From Martinezella lusitana (GTDB taxonomy: Bacteria; Pseudomonadota; Alphaproteobacteria; Rhizobiales; Rhizobiaceae): a DNA stretch of 64,000 nucleotides. The notes below the pieces were generated by a model. It was not told the origin of the DNA, did no database searches, and saw nothing but the letters and a program-made list of their open reading frames with translations. The translations under genes were made by a program, and so were the position numbers. Location of the stretch: assembly GCF_010668395.1 (NCBI RefSeq), contig NZ_WUEY01000016.1:1-64000 (forward strand), written 5' to 3'. Within the stretch, counting starts at the first letter, position 1. Every line of letters starts with the position of its first letter. Of the stretch, positions 24,817 through 33,161 are shown one piece after another.

Positions 24817-25594
24817 TTATGTGTCATCCAGTTCAATCCAAACGGGCGCATGGTCGCTGGTGCGCTCCCATGTCCGCGCGAACTTGTCGACGCCAGAGGT
24901 CCGCAGCCGCTCACGCAGCGAAGGGCTGAGCAGGAAGTGGTCGATAAGAAGACCAGCATCGCGTGCGAAGGCGTTGCGGAAATATTTCCAGAATGTATAG
25001 ATCCGCTCTTCCGGATGCAGCAGGCGAATGGCGTCGGTCCATCCCATGGTGATGAATTCGGCATAAGCGGCCCGCACCTCCAAACGGAACAGTGCATCGT
25101 CACGCCACCGCTCCGAAGCGTAGACATCGAGATTGGTGGGCATGACGTTAAAGTCGCCGACAAGGGCAACCGGCACCTCAAGTTCGAACAACTCCGCAGC
25201 GTAGGCGTTCAGCCGCTCGAACCAGCGGAGCTTGTAATCGAACTTCGGGCCAGGCGCCGGATTGCCGTTTGGAAGGTAAAAACACCCGATCACCATCCCA
25301 TCGATCGCCGCCTCGATGTAGCGGCTGTTGCTGTCGTCGAGATCGCCGGGAAGACCGCGTCGGGTTTCGCGCGGCTCCTGATCGCGGGCAATGATCGCCA
25401 CGCCATTCCAGGCTTTTTGACCATGCCAGATCGCCCCGTAGCCGGCGCGCTCTATCTCGCGACGAGGAAACCTCTCGTCCGGCGCCTTTAACTCCTGCAG
25501 GCAGACGACATCTGGGTTGGCCACTTTGAGCCACCGCAGTAATACTTCTAGGCTGCCATTGATACCATTGACATTGGTAGGTGGCGAGCTTCAT
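24817..25594 (-). pseudogene. xthA: Exodeoxyribonuclease III, frameshifted at codon 7
   Basis: The start at 25594 gives MKLATY; one extra base at about 25576-25577 then shifts the frame. Corrected, it continues NVNGINGSLEVLLRWLKV into NPDVVCLQELKAPD and on through VALVGDFNVMP to RTSDHAPVWIELDD at 24817, a full exonuclease III of about 258 residues. The catalytic Glu (LQELK), Asp-Asn pair (GDFNV) and Asp-His (SDHAP) remain. The intact part (235 residues from 25524) lacks the first strand and the NVNG asparagine, so it would probably be inactive unless the shift is an assembly error. It normally repairs abasic sites. Confidence 0.85.
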
Positions 25595-25604
25595 GGGATT
25601 TACG

Positions 25605-25757
25605 TCAGTGCTTGCGGGCGCCCTGACCAGGCTTGGCGTCATCATGGGAGTCGGCCGACTGCAACCGCGAAATGCCTACGCTCTTCGATTTCCCCTCCTT
25701 GCCGCGGCAGACGTAGAGCTTGTTTGTACCTCTATCGAGCAGTGCGCGTTTGCTCAT
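25605..25757 (-). CDS. Small conserved hypothetical protein (50 aa)
   Basis: Begins MSKRALLDRGTNKLYVCRG and ends GQGARKH. The opening matches, from memory, a small family in rhizobia of the form M-x-KRAL-x-D-x-GT-x-K-x-YVRR. No function is known. It ends 10 bp before the exonuclease III start, so the two are probably co-transcribed. Its ribosome-binding site is weak. An inverted repeat (AGGAACC/GGTTCCT, 25761-25780) lies just upstream of the start. Confidence 0.6.
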   Translation of the reverse strand: MSKRALLDRGTNKLYVCRGKEGKSKSVGISRLQSADSHDDAKPGQGARKH

Positions 25758-25760
25758 GGT

Positions 25761-25780
25761 AGGAACCTTTTATGGTTCCT
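25761..25780. repeat. 7-bp inverted repeat upstream of small protein gene
   Basis: AGGAACC (25761-25767) and GGTTCCT (25774-25780) separated by 6 AT-rich bases, immediately ahead of the start at 25757. It could be an operator or an mRNA hairpin that masks the ribosome-binding site. Confidence 0.4.
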
Positions 25781-25897
25781 TCTTCAGGAAACGCGCATAC
25801 CCGCCAAAAGATGCATGTAACCAGGACTCTCGGAGCGACTCTCGAAAGGGGCATGGCCAGGACAATGCTACGGTCTATGAGCTTGATTGAGCCGGTA

Positions 25898-25966
25898 GCC
25901 AGGTGATGACAAGGCTTCATAAAGGGGACGATTGAAGCCGGTGTTATGAGCGATGATCAGATCGAC
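25898..25966 (-). pseudogene. Remnant of DnaQ-like exonuclease
   Basis: The minus-strand frame reads VDLIIAHNTGFNRPLYEALS. It closely matches ADLIIAHNAGFVRPFCESFS in the exonuclease gene at 62133-63157 of this window. Flanking sequence does not continue the family, so only this motif III block survives, between the small protein gene and the GMC oxidoreductase. Confidence 0.5.
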
Positions 25967-26092
25967 CGACCGTATGGCGACAATGCGTTGTTCATCACGT
26001 CGCGCATAAGGCGCAGCGCCGCGCCGGCGACCGGGCGAGAAACAGGGCCGGATCTTTATCGTCTTCATTTTTGCCATTCTCCCATCCGTGCG

Positions 26093-27745
26093 TCAGACCT
26101 TGCCCGCGCGGTAGCTTTCTGCAAGATGGCGGCACGCGCGCATCGTGAGCGCCATCACCGTCAGCGTCGTGCCCGCAACCCCGGAACCGGGGAAGGAGGA
26201 AGCATCCGTCACGATCAAGTTCGGCGCATCCCAGCACTGGTTATAAGAATTGAGAACGGATTGCGTCGGTACGCCACCCATGCGCGCGCCGCCTGCCTCG
26301 TGGATGGCCGCGCCCATGCACATCGTCTTGCGGAACCATGTCCGAAACATGAGCCGGCTGAGGGGATCGGCGTCGGGGAACGCACCGCGGCCGATTTCCT
26401 TGAGCCCCAGGGGAGATCCGATGAATTCCAGTTCGCCCCCCACGCCGTGCACCAGCTCGATTAATGTGTCTTCCTGGCGCTTCAGGAGAGACTTTTCCTC
26501 CTCGCCTATAACGCAGCGGATATGCGGGACGGCTATTTTCCACGCGTCCTTGCGCTTCGGGTCCAGCGTGATGCGGTTGTCGGCATAGGGAAGCATCCTT
26601 CCGAATCCGAAGAAGGAGAGTCGCGAAGGCGCGTCGTCGGCCGCCGGTGCGCGGCCGACCGAGCCCTGATAGTCGAAATCGCCACGCGCCGGCGATCCGG
26701 CATCGAAGCGCGGAATGAAAATGCCGCCGGAAGGGTTGTAGAATGGATCGATAGGGGCGGAATCATCCGTCTCCCAACCCTTCTCCTGCGGAAAGGTGCC
26801 GGAGGCGAGGCAGGGAAGCTGATCCATGAAATAGCGGCCGAGGGTGCCGGAACTATTGCCGAGCCCTTCCGGATGTCGGATGGAGGCCGAATTGAGCAGC
26901 AGGCGCACGCTCTCGATCGGCGATGCCGACAGGACGATAAGGGCCGCCTTTACCGTCTCGACTTTATTGGTGACCCGGTCAATGAACTCCGCGCCGGTCG
27001 CAAGGCCCGTGGCATTGTCTGTGGTGACACGGCGAACGACCGCATCGTTGCGAACCGTCAGCCGGCCGGTCGCTAGGGCTGCGCGCAGCGGCCGGAGCAT
27101 ACGCTCCGGATCTGGCGCGATATAGCGCCAGGAAACAACATGGCGATCCGGCCAGCGGGTCTCGACGTCCCGTTTAAAGTGTTCTTCGGCCTTTGTCAGC
27201 TTCGCGGGATGTGCATAGACGCCGTCGGGCAAAGTCGCGAGGTCGTCGCGGTTGCCGTAAAGGCCGAGTTCCGTCTCCACCTCGGCATAGTAGGGGGCGA
27301 GATCGTCGTAGGACAACGGCCAGTCCACGCCCTTGCCGGTCAGCGATCTGATCCTAAAGTCATCGTCCGTCCAACGCAGCAGTACGCGTCCGAATGTATG
27401 GAGACGCCCACCGCTCTGTCGGCCCCTGATCCACAGGAAGGGGGCGTTCTTTGGGGTCGTGTAGGGATTTTTGCGGTCGTTGACGAATAGATGGCTGAAC
27501 CGCTCGGTGAAGAACGCTGCGCGCGCCTGGATGGGCTGGCCCTTGAGGGTGGCGCGGATACGCTCCCATATGTTGATGCTGCTTGCTGGCTCCTTCTTGC
27601 GGAAAGGATCAAAATCCTTGGCCGCCACGGCGGGACCTGCCTCCAGCAGCAGCACAGACAAGCCCTGGGCCGTCAATTCCCTGGCAGCAAGGGAACCGGC
27701 AGCACCGGAGCCAATCACCAGCGCATCATAAATCGTCTCTGTCAT
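26093..27745 (-). CDS. GMC family FAD-dependent oxidoreductase
   Basis: 550 residues. The FAD-binding motif is ALVIGSGAAGSLAARELTAQ, followed by LLLEAGP; the C-terminal GMC signature is SSFPGSGVAGTTLTVMALTM, and the His region lies in AAIHEAGGARMG. There is no signal peptide. Family members oxidise alcohol groups of sugars, polyols or glycosides. It is the last gene of an operon with a CUT1 sugar transporter and a TIM-barrel isomerase, 30 bp after the ABC ATPase, so its substrate is probably the imported sugar or glycoside. No small glucoside-dehydrogenase subunit is encoded nearby. Confidence 0.9.
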   Translation of the reverse strand: MTETIYDALVIGSGAAGSLAARELTAQGLSVLLLEAGPAVAAKDFDPFRKKEPASSINIWERIRATLKGQPIQARAAFFTERFSHLFVNDRKNPYTTPKNAPFLWIRGRQSGGRLHTFGRVLLRWTDDDFRIRSLTGKGVDWPLSYDDLAPYYAEVETELGLYGNRDDLATLPDGVYAHPAKLTKAEEHFKRDVETRWPDRHVVSWRYIAPDPERMLRPLRAALATGRLTVRNDAVVRRVTTDNATGLATGAEFIDRVTNKVETVKAALIVLSASPIESVRLLLNSASIRHPEGLGNSSGTLGRYFMDQLPCLASGTFPQEKGWETDDSAPIDPFYNPSGGIFIPRFDAGSPARGDFDYQGSVGRAPAADDAPSRLSFFGFGRMLPYADNRITLDPKRKDAWKIAVPHIRCVIGEEEKSLLKRQEDTLIELVHGVGGELEFIGSPLGLKEIGRGAFPDADPLSRLMFRTWFRKTMCMGAAIHEAGGARMGGVPTQSVLNSYNQCWDAPNLIVTDASSFPGSGVAGTTLTVMALTMRACRHLAESYRAGKV

Positions 27746-27775
27746 CGCAATATTCCGTAAATGTTAAGCGACGCC

Positions 27776-28858
27776 TCAAAGACGCCGGCCATCCGTGCCG
27801 AACAGAGAGATCTTAGCGAGGTCGATTCCAAGTTCGATCGTCGCTCCGGGCTCCACTCCCGCATCTCCCATCACACGGTACGAGAAGGCTTTTCCTGCCC
27901 AGTCAAACCATACGACGGCATCCGCTCCCATAGGCTCGACCACGGAAACGGTTCCGGGAATAACGGCCATGGCGTTGGATGACGCATTCACAATCAGATG
28001 CTCCGGTCGGATGCCGAGGGTGACAGATCCAGGCAAAGCCGTACCCGCGAACGAATAGGCCGAAAGACTGACCTCGACCCCGTTACTTTCAAATACAGGT
28101 CTGCTGTTCTTGGTTTCGATCCGCCCCTGGATGAAGTTCATCGCCGGAGCACCGATGAAGCCCGCCACGAAGAGATTCGCCGGCCGATTGTAGATTTCAG
28201 AGGGGCTGGCGAGTTGCTGGATGACGCCGTCCTTCATGATGGCGATCCGATCGGCGAGGGTGAGCGCCTCAACCTGATCGTGCGTCACGTAGATCATAGT
28301 GTTGCCAAGGCTCTGGTGGAGCTTCTTAATCTCGACACGCAGTTCATTGCGCAGTTTCGCGTCGAGATTGGAGAGCGGTTCGTCGAATAGGAAGACATCC
28401 ACCTCGCGCACCAGCGCTCTACCGATCGCGACACGCTGGCGCTGTCCACCCGATAGTTCGGAGGGGCGTCGGTCGAGCAGGCTCTCCAGATGCAGCAGCG
28501 ACGCCGTGCGGGCAATTCGCGCCTCGATCTCAGTCTTGGGCAGGCCGGCGACGCGCAGGCCGAAGGAAAGGTTTCTGCGCACCGTCATCCGCGGGTAAAG
28601 CGCGTAGGACTGGAAAACCATGCCGATTCCGCGATCTTTCGGCTCCTCCCAGGTCACGTTCTTGCCCGAGATCCACATCTCGCCGTCGCGGATGTCCTGC
28701 AGACCGGCGATCGCATTCAGAAGCGTCGATTTTCCGCAGCCGGATGGGCCGAGAAGCACCAGAAATTCTCGTGGAGCAATGTCGAGGGAGAGCCTTTCGA
28801 TGACGGTATGGTCACCATAGGCAATTTTGAGGTCTTTTACCGCTACGGCAGGCTGCAT
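27776..28858 (-). CDS. Sugar ABC transporter ATP-binding protein (MalK/UgpC type)
   Basis: 360 residues from the ATG at 28858, which has AAGGA upstream and lies 4 bp after the permease stop; the frame extends to 28939 but that part overlaps the permease. Walker A is GPSGCGKST, the signature LSGGQRQR, Walker B VFLFDEP and the switch His is in VTHDQ. The C-terminal third is a TOBE domain (LGIRPEHLIVNA). It drives import by the two permeases encoded upstream. Confidence 0.93.
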   Translation of the reverse strand: MQPAVAVKDLKIAYGDHTVIERLSLDIAPREFLVLLGPSGCGKSTLLNAIAGLQDIRDGEMWISGKNVTWEEPKDRGIGMVFQSYALYPRMTVRRNLSFGLRVAGLPKTEIEARIARTASLLHLESLLDRRPSELSGGQRQRVAIGRALVREVDVFLFDEPLSNLDAKLRNELRVEIKKLHQSLGNTMIYVTHDQVEALTLADRIAIMKDGVIQQLASPSEIYNRPANLFVAGFIGAPAMNFIQGRIETKNSRPVFESNGVEVSLSAYSFAGTALPGSVTLGIRPEHLIVNASSNAMAVIPGTVSVVEPMGADAVVWFDWAGKAFSYRVMGDAGVEPGATIELGIDLAKISLFGTDGRRL

Positions 28859-28862
28859 GGCG

Positions 28863-29753
28863 TTATCCTTTGACGGCGCCGGCTGCGACACCGCGCAGGA
28901 ACCAACGGCCGGAGAAGAAATAGATGGCGAGCGGAACAACGGCGGTCAGGATCGTAGCGGCCATGTTCACGTTATAGGCGCGTTCGCCCATGGTGGTATT
29001 GACGATATTGTTGAGCTGGACCGTCATCGGGAGATTGTCCCGTCCGGCGAAAACCAGCCCAATCAAGAAGTCGTTCCAGATGCCCGTGAACTGAAAGATG
29101 GATGCAACCATCACCATCGGCACCGACATCGGCAACATGATTTCGATGAAGATCCGCCAGAACCCAGCCCCGTCGACGCGAGCTGCCTTGCACAGCTCTT
29201 CGGGGATGGCGACGAAATAATTACGGAACAGCAGCGTAACCAGCGGCAGCCCGAAAATGACATGAACGAGGACCACCCCGGCCACCGAATTGTAGAGGCT
29301 CAAATTCGCAAGTAGTCGCACAAGCGGATAGAGGAAGATCTGATAGGGGATAAGGCCGCCTGCCATCAGCAGCCCGAACAGGAAATTCGAGCCTTTCGGC
29401 CGCCAGAGTGACAGCGCATAGCCGTTGATCGCACCGATGAAGACGGAAATAATGACGGCGGGCACGGTGATCTTGACCGAGTTCCAGAAGCCAACGCGCA
29501 CGCCGAGGCATTGCGTGCCCATGCAGGCCCCGGACCATGCTGTCTTCCAGGCGTCGAGGTCGACGGTGCCGGGTAAGGCGAAGATATGGCCCTGGCGGAT
29601 TTCCTCCATTGACTTCAGCGAGGTCACGAGCATCGTATAAAGCGGCAGCAGGAAGAAGAGCGCTGACAGCAGCAGGAAGGCGTAAAGCCCGATCTGGCCG
29701 ACCGTTGGCCGTGACGGCCTGGGGCCGCGAGGATGCCGAAGTGCTGTCATCAA
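28863..29753 (-). CDS. Sugar ABC transporter permease (MalG type)
   Basis: 296 residues with hydrophobic segments consistent with six membrane spans and the EAA-type coupling loop in EELCKAARVDGAGFWRIF, ending ILPMSVPM. It overlaps the second permease by 4 bp (29750-29753) and forms the inner-membrane channel with it. Confidence 0.92.
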   Translation of the reverse strand: MMTALRHPRGPRPSRPTVGQIGLYAFLLLSALFFLLPLYTMLVTSLKSMEEIRQGHIFALPGTVDLDAWKTAWSGACMGTQCLGVRVGFWNSVKITVPAVIISVFIGAINGYALSLWRPKGSNFLFGLLMAGGLIPYQIFLYPLVRLLANLSLYNSVAGVVLVHVIFGLPLVTLLFRNYFVAIPEELCKAARVDGAGFWRIFIEIMLPMSVPMVMVASIFQFTGIWNDFLIGLVFAGRDNLPMTVQLNNIVNTTMGERAYNVNMAATILTAVVPLAIYFFSGRWFLRGVAAGAVKG

Positions 29754-30643
29754 TGCGCTCCTCTTCTTCGGGCGCGGATGGCAAGCGCATAGCGAAATGG
29801 GGCGACGGCCATGACGACGGAAAGCACGAGCACGGTGGCGCCCGCGCTGGCAAGCCCGAGGTTCTGGCGTTCGAACAGATTATCCATGATGAATTTCGCC
29901 GGCACCTCGGTCGAGTAGCCGGGGCCGCCGCCGGTCTGCGCCACGATCAGATCATAGGTTTTGATCACGCCCATGGACAGCAGCATGCCCGATGCCGCAA
30001 GCGCCGGCCCGAGTTGCGGTAGGATGACTGAAAGGTACATGCGCCAGACCGGTATGCCGTCGATCTGGGCTGCCCTCCATTGTTCCTCGCCGATGCCGCG
30101 CATGCCGGAGAGCGCGATCACCATGACGAGCCCGGCGCCCTGCCAGATACCGGCGAAGACAACCGTGTATATCGCCATGTCGCGACTGACGATCCAGTCG
30201 AAGACGAAGCTTTGCCAGCCAAGTGCCCTGACCGTGGCCTGGATGCCGAATGTGGGGTTGAGCATCCATTGCCAGATCAGTCCCGTGACCACGAAGGACA
30301 TGGCATATGGATATAGGAATATGGTCCGGAAGACGCTTTCGAAGCGCACCTTGCGGTCGAGCGCGGCGGCCAGCACAAAGCCCAGGGCAAGGCATCCCAC
30401 GACATAGAGCACGCCGAAGATCAGCACGTTTTCCAGCGATGCGAGCCATCTCGAATTCCTGAACAGCCTGGCATATTGGGCAAAGCCGACATAGTTGGAC
30501 GACGGGAAGATCGTCGAATCCGTAAACGACAATCGCACCGACCAGACCATGGTGCCGATGTAGACGAAGATGGCGGCGATCCATGTCGGCAGTAGCGCAC
30601 AGGTCGCAGCAAGGGAAGGTCTGCGCTTGGCTTGCATGAGCAA
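29750..30643 (-). CDS. Sugar ABC transporter permease (MalF type)
   Basis: 297 residues, six-span permease with the coupling loop EQWRAAQIDGIPVWRMY and following VILPQLGPA. It lies 65 bp downstream of the solute-binding protein gene and overlaps the MalG-type permease by 4 bp. Confidence 0.92.
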   Translation of the reverse strand: MLMQAKRRPSLAATCALLPTWIAAIFVYIGTMVWSVRLSFTDSTIFPSSNYVGFAQYARLFRNSRWLASLENVLIFGVLYVVGCLALGFVLAAALDRKVRFESVFRTIFLYPYAMSFVVTGLIWQWMLNPTFGIQATVRALGWQSFVFDWIVSRDMAIYTVVFAGIWQGAGLVMVIALSGMRGIGEEQWRAAQIDGIPVWRMYLSVILPQLGPALAASGMLLSMGVIKTYDLIVAQTGGGPGYSTEVPAKFIMDNLFERQNLGLASAGATVLVLSVVMAVAPFRYALAIRARRRGAH

Positions 30644-30708
30644 ACTCTTTCAAAGGGATGGAGGGCGCGGATCGGTGAACCTGTCACCGTCCGGCCCGGG
30701 AGGCGGTT

Positions 30709-31941
30709 CTATTCGAAGATCGCGAAGAATTTCTCGGCGCCAGAGGCGCTATCCTCCGAAGGATTGCTCCAGAACTCGTCGACAAAGTCGTTGAGCGCGC
30801 CTGCCTGCTGCGGCGAGAGGATCAGGGCTTGATCCGGTACGATCTTGCCTGCGCTCATCAGTTCCAGACCCTTTTGCGCGCAAATATCGAGCTTCGACTT
30901 GTCGACATCAGTGCGCATTGGCACGGAACCCTTTTTCAGTGAGAACTCGACCTGCACCACCGGATCCATGGCGACTTCCGCCAGCAATGCCTGCCCCTTT
31001 CGCGATGCCGGATCGGTCATTTTCGGGAAAGAGAAGGAATCGGCGACGTACACCATTCCTGGCGATTGCGGGGCGAGCATGCAGCCATAATCCTTGCCCG
31101 GCTGTTTGCCGGCGGCGACGAACTCCCCCTTGGCCCAATCGCCCATGAACTGCACGCCAGCCTTGCCGCTGATGACCATCGCGGTTGCATCGTTCCAGTT
31201 GCGTCCCGGCGCACCCTCATCGACATAGGTTCGAAGCTTGCCGAGAATATCGAGCGTCTTCTTCACCCCCACGACGGATGCGTCGCCGTTGTCCTTGTCG
31301 ACATAGATTTTGAGGAAGCCGTCGATGCCGACCTGCGTCAGCAGGATCATATTGAAGACCTTAGATTCCTGCCAGGACTGGCCGCCCCAGGCGACCGGCT
31401 GCACGCCGGCGACCTTGAGCTTGTCGAGCACCGCGAAAAACTCATCCCAGGTCCGAGGCTCCTTGTTCACGCCAGCCCTGGCGAAGGTGTCCTTGGAATA
31501 AAAGACCCAGCTCTCGCCATGCGCGTCGGTAGGGGAAAGATAGACCTGGCCGTTGTAGGAGATGAGATCGAGGATCGACTTGGGCAGCACATCCGCCCAT
31601 TTGCCGGCCTTCGCGGTGTCGTCGATCGGACTCAACAGACCCTGGTTGACGAAATCGGTATTGGCAAGGCCGATCACGGCCTGCTTGGCTGCTGGCGGAT
31701 CGCCGGCGACGAGCCGGTTTTGGAAGGCGGCGTCGGCGGCGCCGAAGCCTGCGATGGACGAATCCTTCCAGACGCCGCCGCGTTTTTCAAACTCCTGCTT
31801 GATGACATCGAGCGCTGCCGCCTCGCTGCCGGACGTCCACGACGTCACGACTTCGGCTTTAGGCTGGTCGTCGGCGTGAGCAGGAGCGGAGGCCGCGCCA
31901 AGGGTCGCACCCACCACGAGCAGTTTCATTGCGTTTCTCAT
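30709..31941 (-). CDS. Sugar ABC transporter substrate-binding protein
   Basis: 410 residues with a signal peptide (MRNAMKLLVVGATLGAASAP, cut near AHA). The mature protein has the extracellular solute-binding family 1 pattern: VVTSWTSGSEAAALDVIKQE near the start, GKAGVQFMGDWAKGEF in the middle and GSVPMRTDVD late. It most resembles glucose/mannose-type binding proteins. It captures sugar in the periplasm for the permeases encoded next. The ligand is not readable from sequence; the isomerase and oxidoreductase neighbours suggest an unusual sugar or glycoside. Confidence 0.9.
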   Translation of the reverse strand: MRNAMKLLVVGATLGAASAPAHADDQPKAEVVTSWTSGSEAAALDVIKQEFEKRGGVWKDSSIAGFGAADAAFQNRLVAGDPPAAKQAVIGLANTDFVNQGLLSPIDDTAKAGKWADVLPKSILDLISYNGQVYLSPTDAHGESWVFYSKDTFARAGVNKEPRTWDEFFAVLDKLKVAGVQPVAWGGQSWQESKVFNMILLTQVGIDGFLKIYVDKDNGDASVVGVKKTLDILGKLRTYVDEGAPGRNWNDATAMVISGKAGVQFMGDWAKGEFVAAGKQPGKDYGCMLAPQSPGMVYVADSFSFPKMTDPASRKGQALLAEVAMDPVVQVEFSLKKGSVPMRTDVDKSKLDICAQKGLELMSAGKIVPDQALILSPQQAGALNDFVDEFWSNPSEDSASGAEKFFAIFE

Positions 31942-32000
31942 CGTTCCACCTCTTCAAGAAGGCCCTCTTTTGCGGGGCCGTTTGTCGTCAGGTCATGAAA

Positions 32001-32954
32001 TCAGCGATAGATCGGCAGCAGCGCCTGCCGGACAAGCGTCAGCCCGTTGGCGATGTCGCCGACCGGATCCGGGGCGGCGTCGAGTTCTAGGATCGCCCAG
32101 CCTTCGTAGCCTCGATCACGCAGGAGCCTGATCCAGCCGGGCCAATCAACGCGACCGAGCCCAAAGTCGCAGAAATAGGGACGATGACGATCGTGGATAT
32201 GCTTATCGATCGGCGTGTCGGCGGGCATCGCCCCGAGCGCGTCCTTCCAATGGGCGATGATGACCCGTTCGTGATGGCGTTCGACGACGTCGAGTGGATC
32301 GGATCCGGCAACGATGATGTGGGCCGTATCCGGGCACATGTGGACATATGCGGGGTCCGTCAACAGCATCAGCAGGTCGACATCGCGCGAAGCGGCAAAG
32401 ATCGAATGCGCCTCGGTATGAAGGGCAAGCCGGACGCCCTTTTTATAGAGGATCGCACCGAGTCGGTTGAGAAAGTCGGCGATCTTCCGTGCCTGTTCGA
32501 AATCGAAGAACCGTGCGGGCCACTCACCGGGCGTATGGCGCAGCGGCGCGCCGATGACCATGATGTCGCTGCCGCACGCCGTGAGAAACTCGGCATATTT
32601 CTCCGCTTTTCCGATGATGGCGGCCTGGGCCGAGGCTTCGGTGAAATCGCCGGCGGCCTCAAGTTCGGCAAAGAAGCCGCTCGCCAGGGTCAGGCCGCGC
32701 TTGCGCAGCTCACCCGCAAATGCCTCGACCGAACCATAGGCTTTCGTCGCCTCCTGCCAGTTGAAGGGAGAGAAGGTGAGTTCGACGCCAGTGACGCCGG
32801 AGTGCTGGGCGCTATCGAGTAGCCTGTCCCAGAATGCGCGCAGATCGCTGTGTGCCAGGGCGACGATTGCATCATTATCCGCTACCCCCCAAAAAGCAGG
32901 ATGAGAAAAAGTGACGAGGTCTACGCCGAAGCGCAGCCGTTCCATAGCGGTCAT
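32001..32954 (-). CDS. Sugar phosphate isomerase/epimerase-like TIM-barrel protein
   Basis: 317 residues from the ATG at 32954, chosen because GGAGA precedes it; the frame extends to 33074 but would cross the operators. It has the xylose-isomerase-like TIM-barrel pattern (RFGVDLVTFSHPAFWG, GVRLALHTEAHSIFA, CPDTAHIIVAG, IIAHWKDALG, WAILELDAAPDP), with His and Glu/Asp metal ligands at strand ends. It isomerises, epimerises or eliminates on a sugar. It is first in the operon that continues with the transporter and the GMC oxidoreductase, and is divergent from the LacI regulator. Confidence 0.88.
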   Translation of the reverse strand: MTAMERLRFGVDLVTFSHPAFWGVADNDAIVALAHSDLRAFWDRLLDSAQHSGVTGVELTFSPFNWQEATKAYGSVEAFAGELRKRGLTLASGFFAELEAAGDFTEASAQAAIIGKAEKYAEFLTACGSDIMVIGAPLRHTPGEWPARFFDFEQARKIADFLNRLGAILYKKGVRLALHTEAHSIFAASRDVDLLMLLTDPAYVHMCPDTAHIIVAGSDPLDVVERHHERVIIAHWKDALGAMPADTPIDKHIHDRHRPYFCDFGLGRVDWPGWIRLLRDRGYEGWAILELDAAPDPVGDIANGLTLVRQALLPIYR

Positions 32955-33030
32955 GTCATCTCCCTTTGGTTCTCGCTCCGAGTGCCCGAAGCGGACCCGC
33001 TTCGCGCTTTTGAATAGGTCAAGGATGCGA

Positions 33031-33046
33031 TGGCAATCGTTTGCCA
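33031..33046. promoter_or_regulatory. LacI-type operator, copy 1
   Basis: TGGCAATCGTTTGCCA is an inverted repeat with 6-bp arms around a TCGT centre, in the divergent promoter region between the isomerase operon and the LacI regulator. A second copy lies 58 bp away. Confidence 0.75.
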
Positions 33047-33088
33047 TGGCGACATAGTAGCCGAAACGGGCCATGGCGCAAGAAAATT

Positions 33089-33104
33089 CGGCAATCGTTT
33101 GCCA
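33089..33104. promoter_or_regulatory. LacI-type operator, copy 2
   Basis: CGGCAATCGTTTGCCA matches copy 1 at all but the first base. Two copies spaced 58 bp between a LacI gene and its divergent operon are the classic arrangement for repression by looping or for separate control of the two promoters. Confidence 0.75.
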
Positions 33105-33161
33105 AAATGTTTGAACCAGCTTATTGTCAACTCATCGGAGTGAAAGCGACAAAGCGGAAAC

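Noticed and set aside
24664..25491. 275-residue plus-strand frame opposite the exonuclease III gene
   Set aside because: Antisense shadow of a recognisable gene; no domain and no ribosome-binding site.
31066..31998. 310-residue plus-strand frame opposite the sugar-binding protein
   Set aside because: It is a shadow of the GC-rich coding strand; composition and lack of motifs show it is not a gene.
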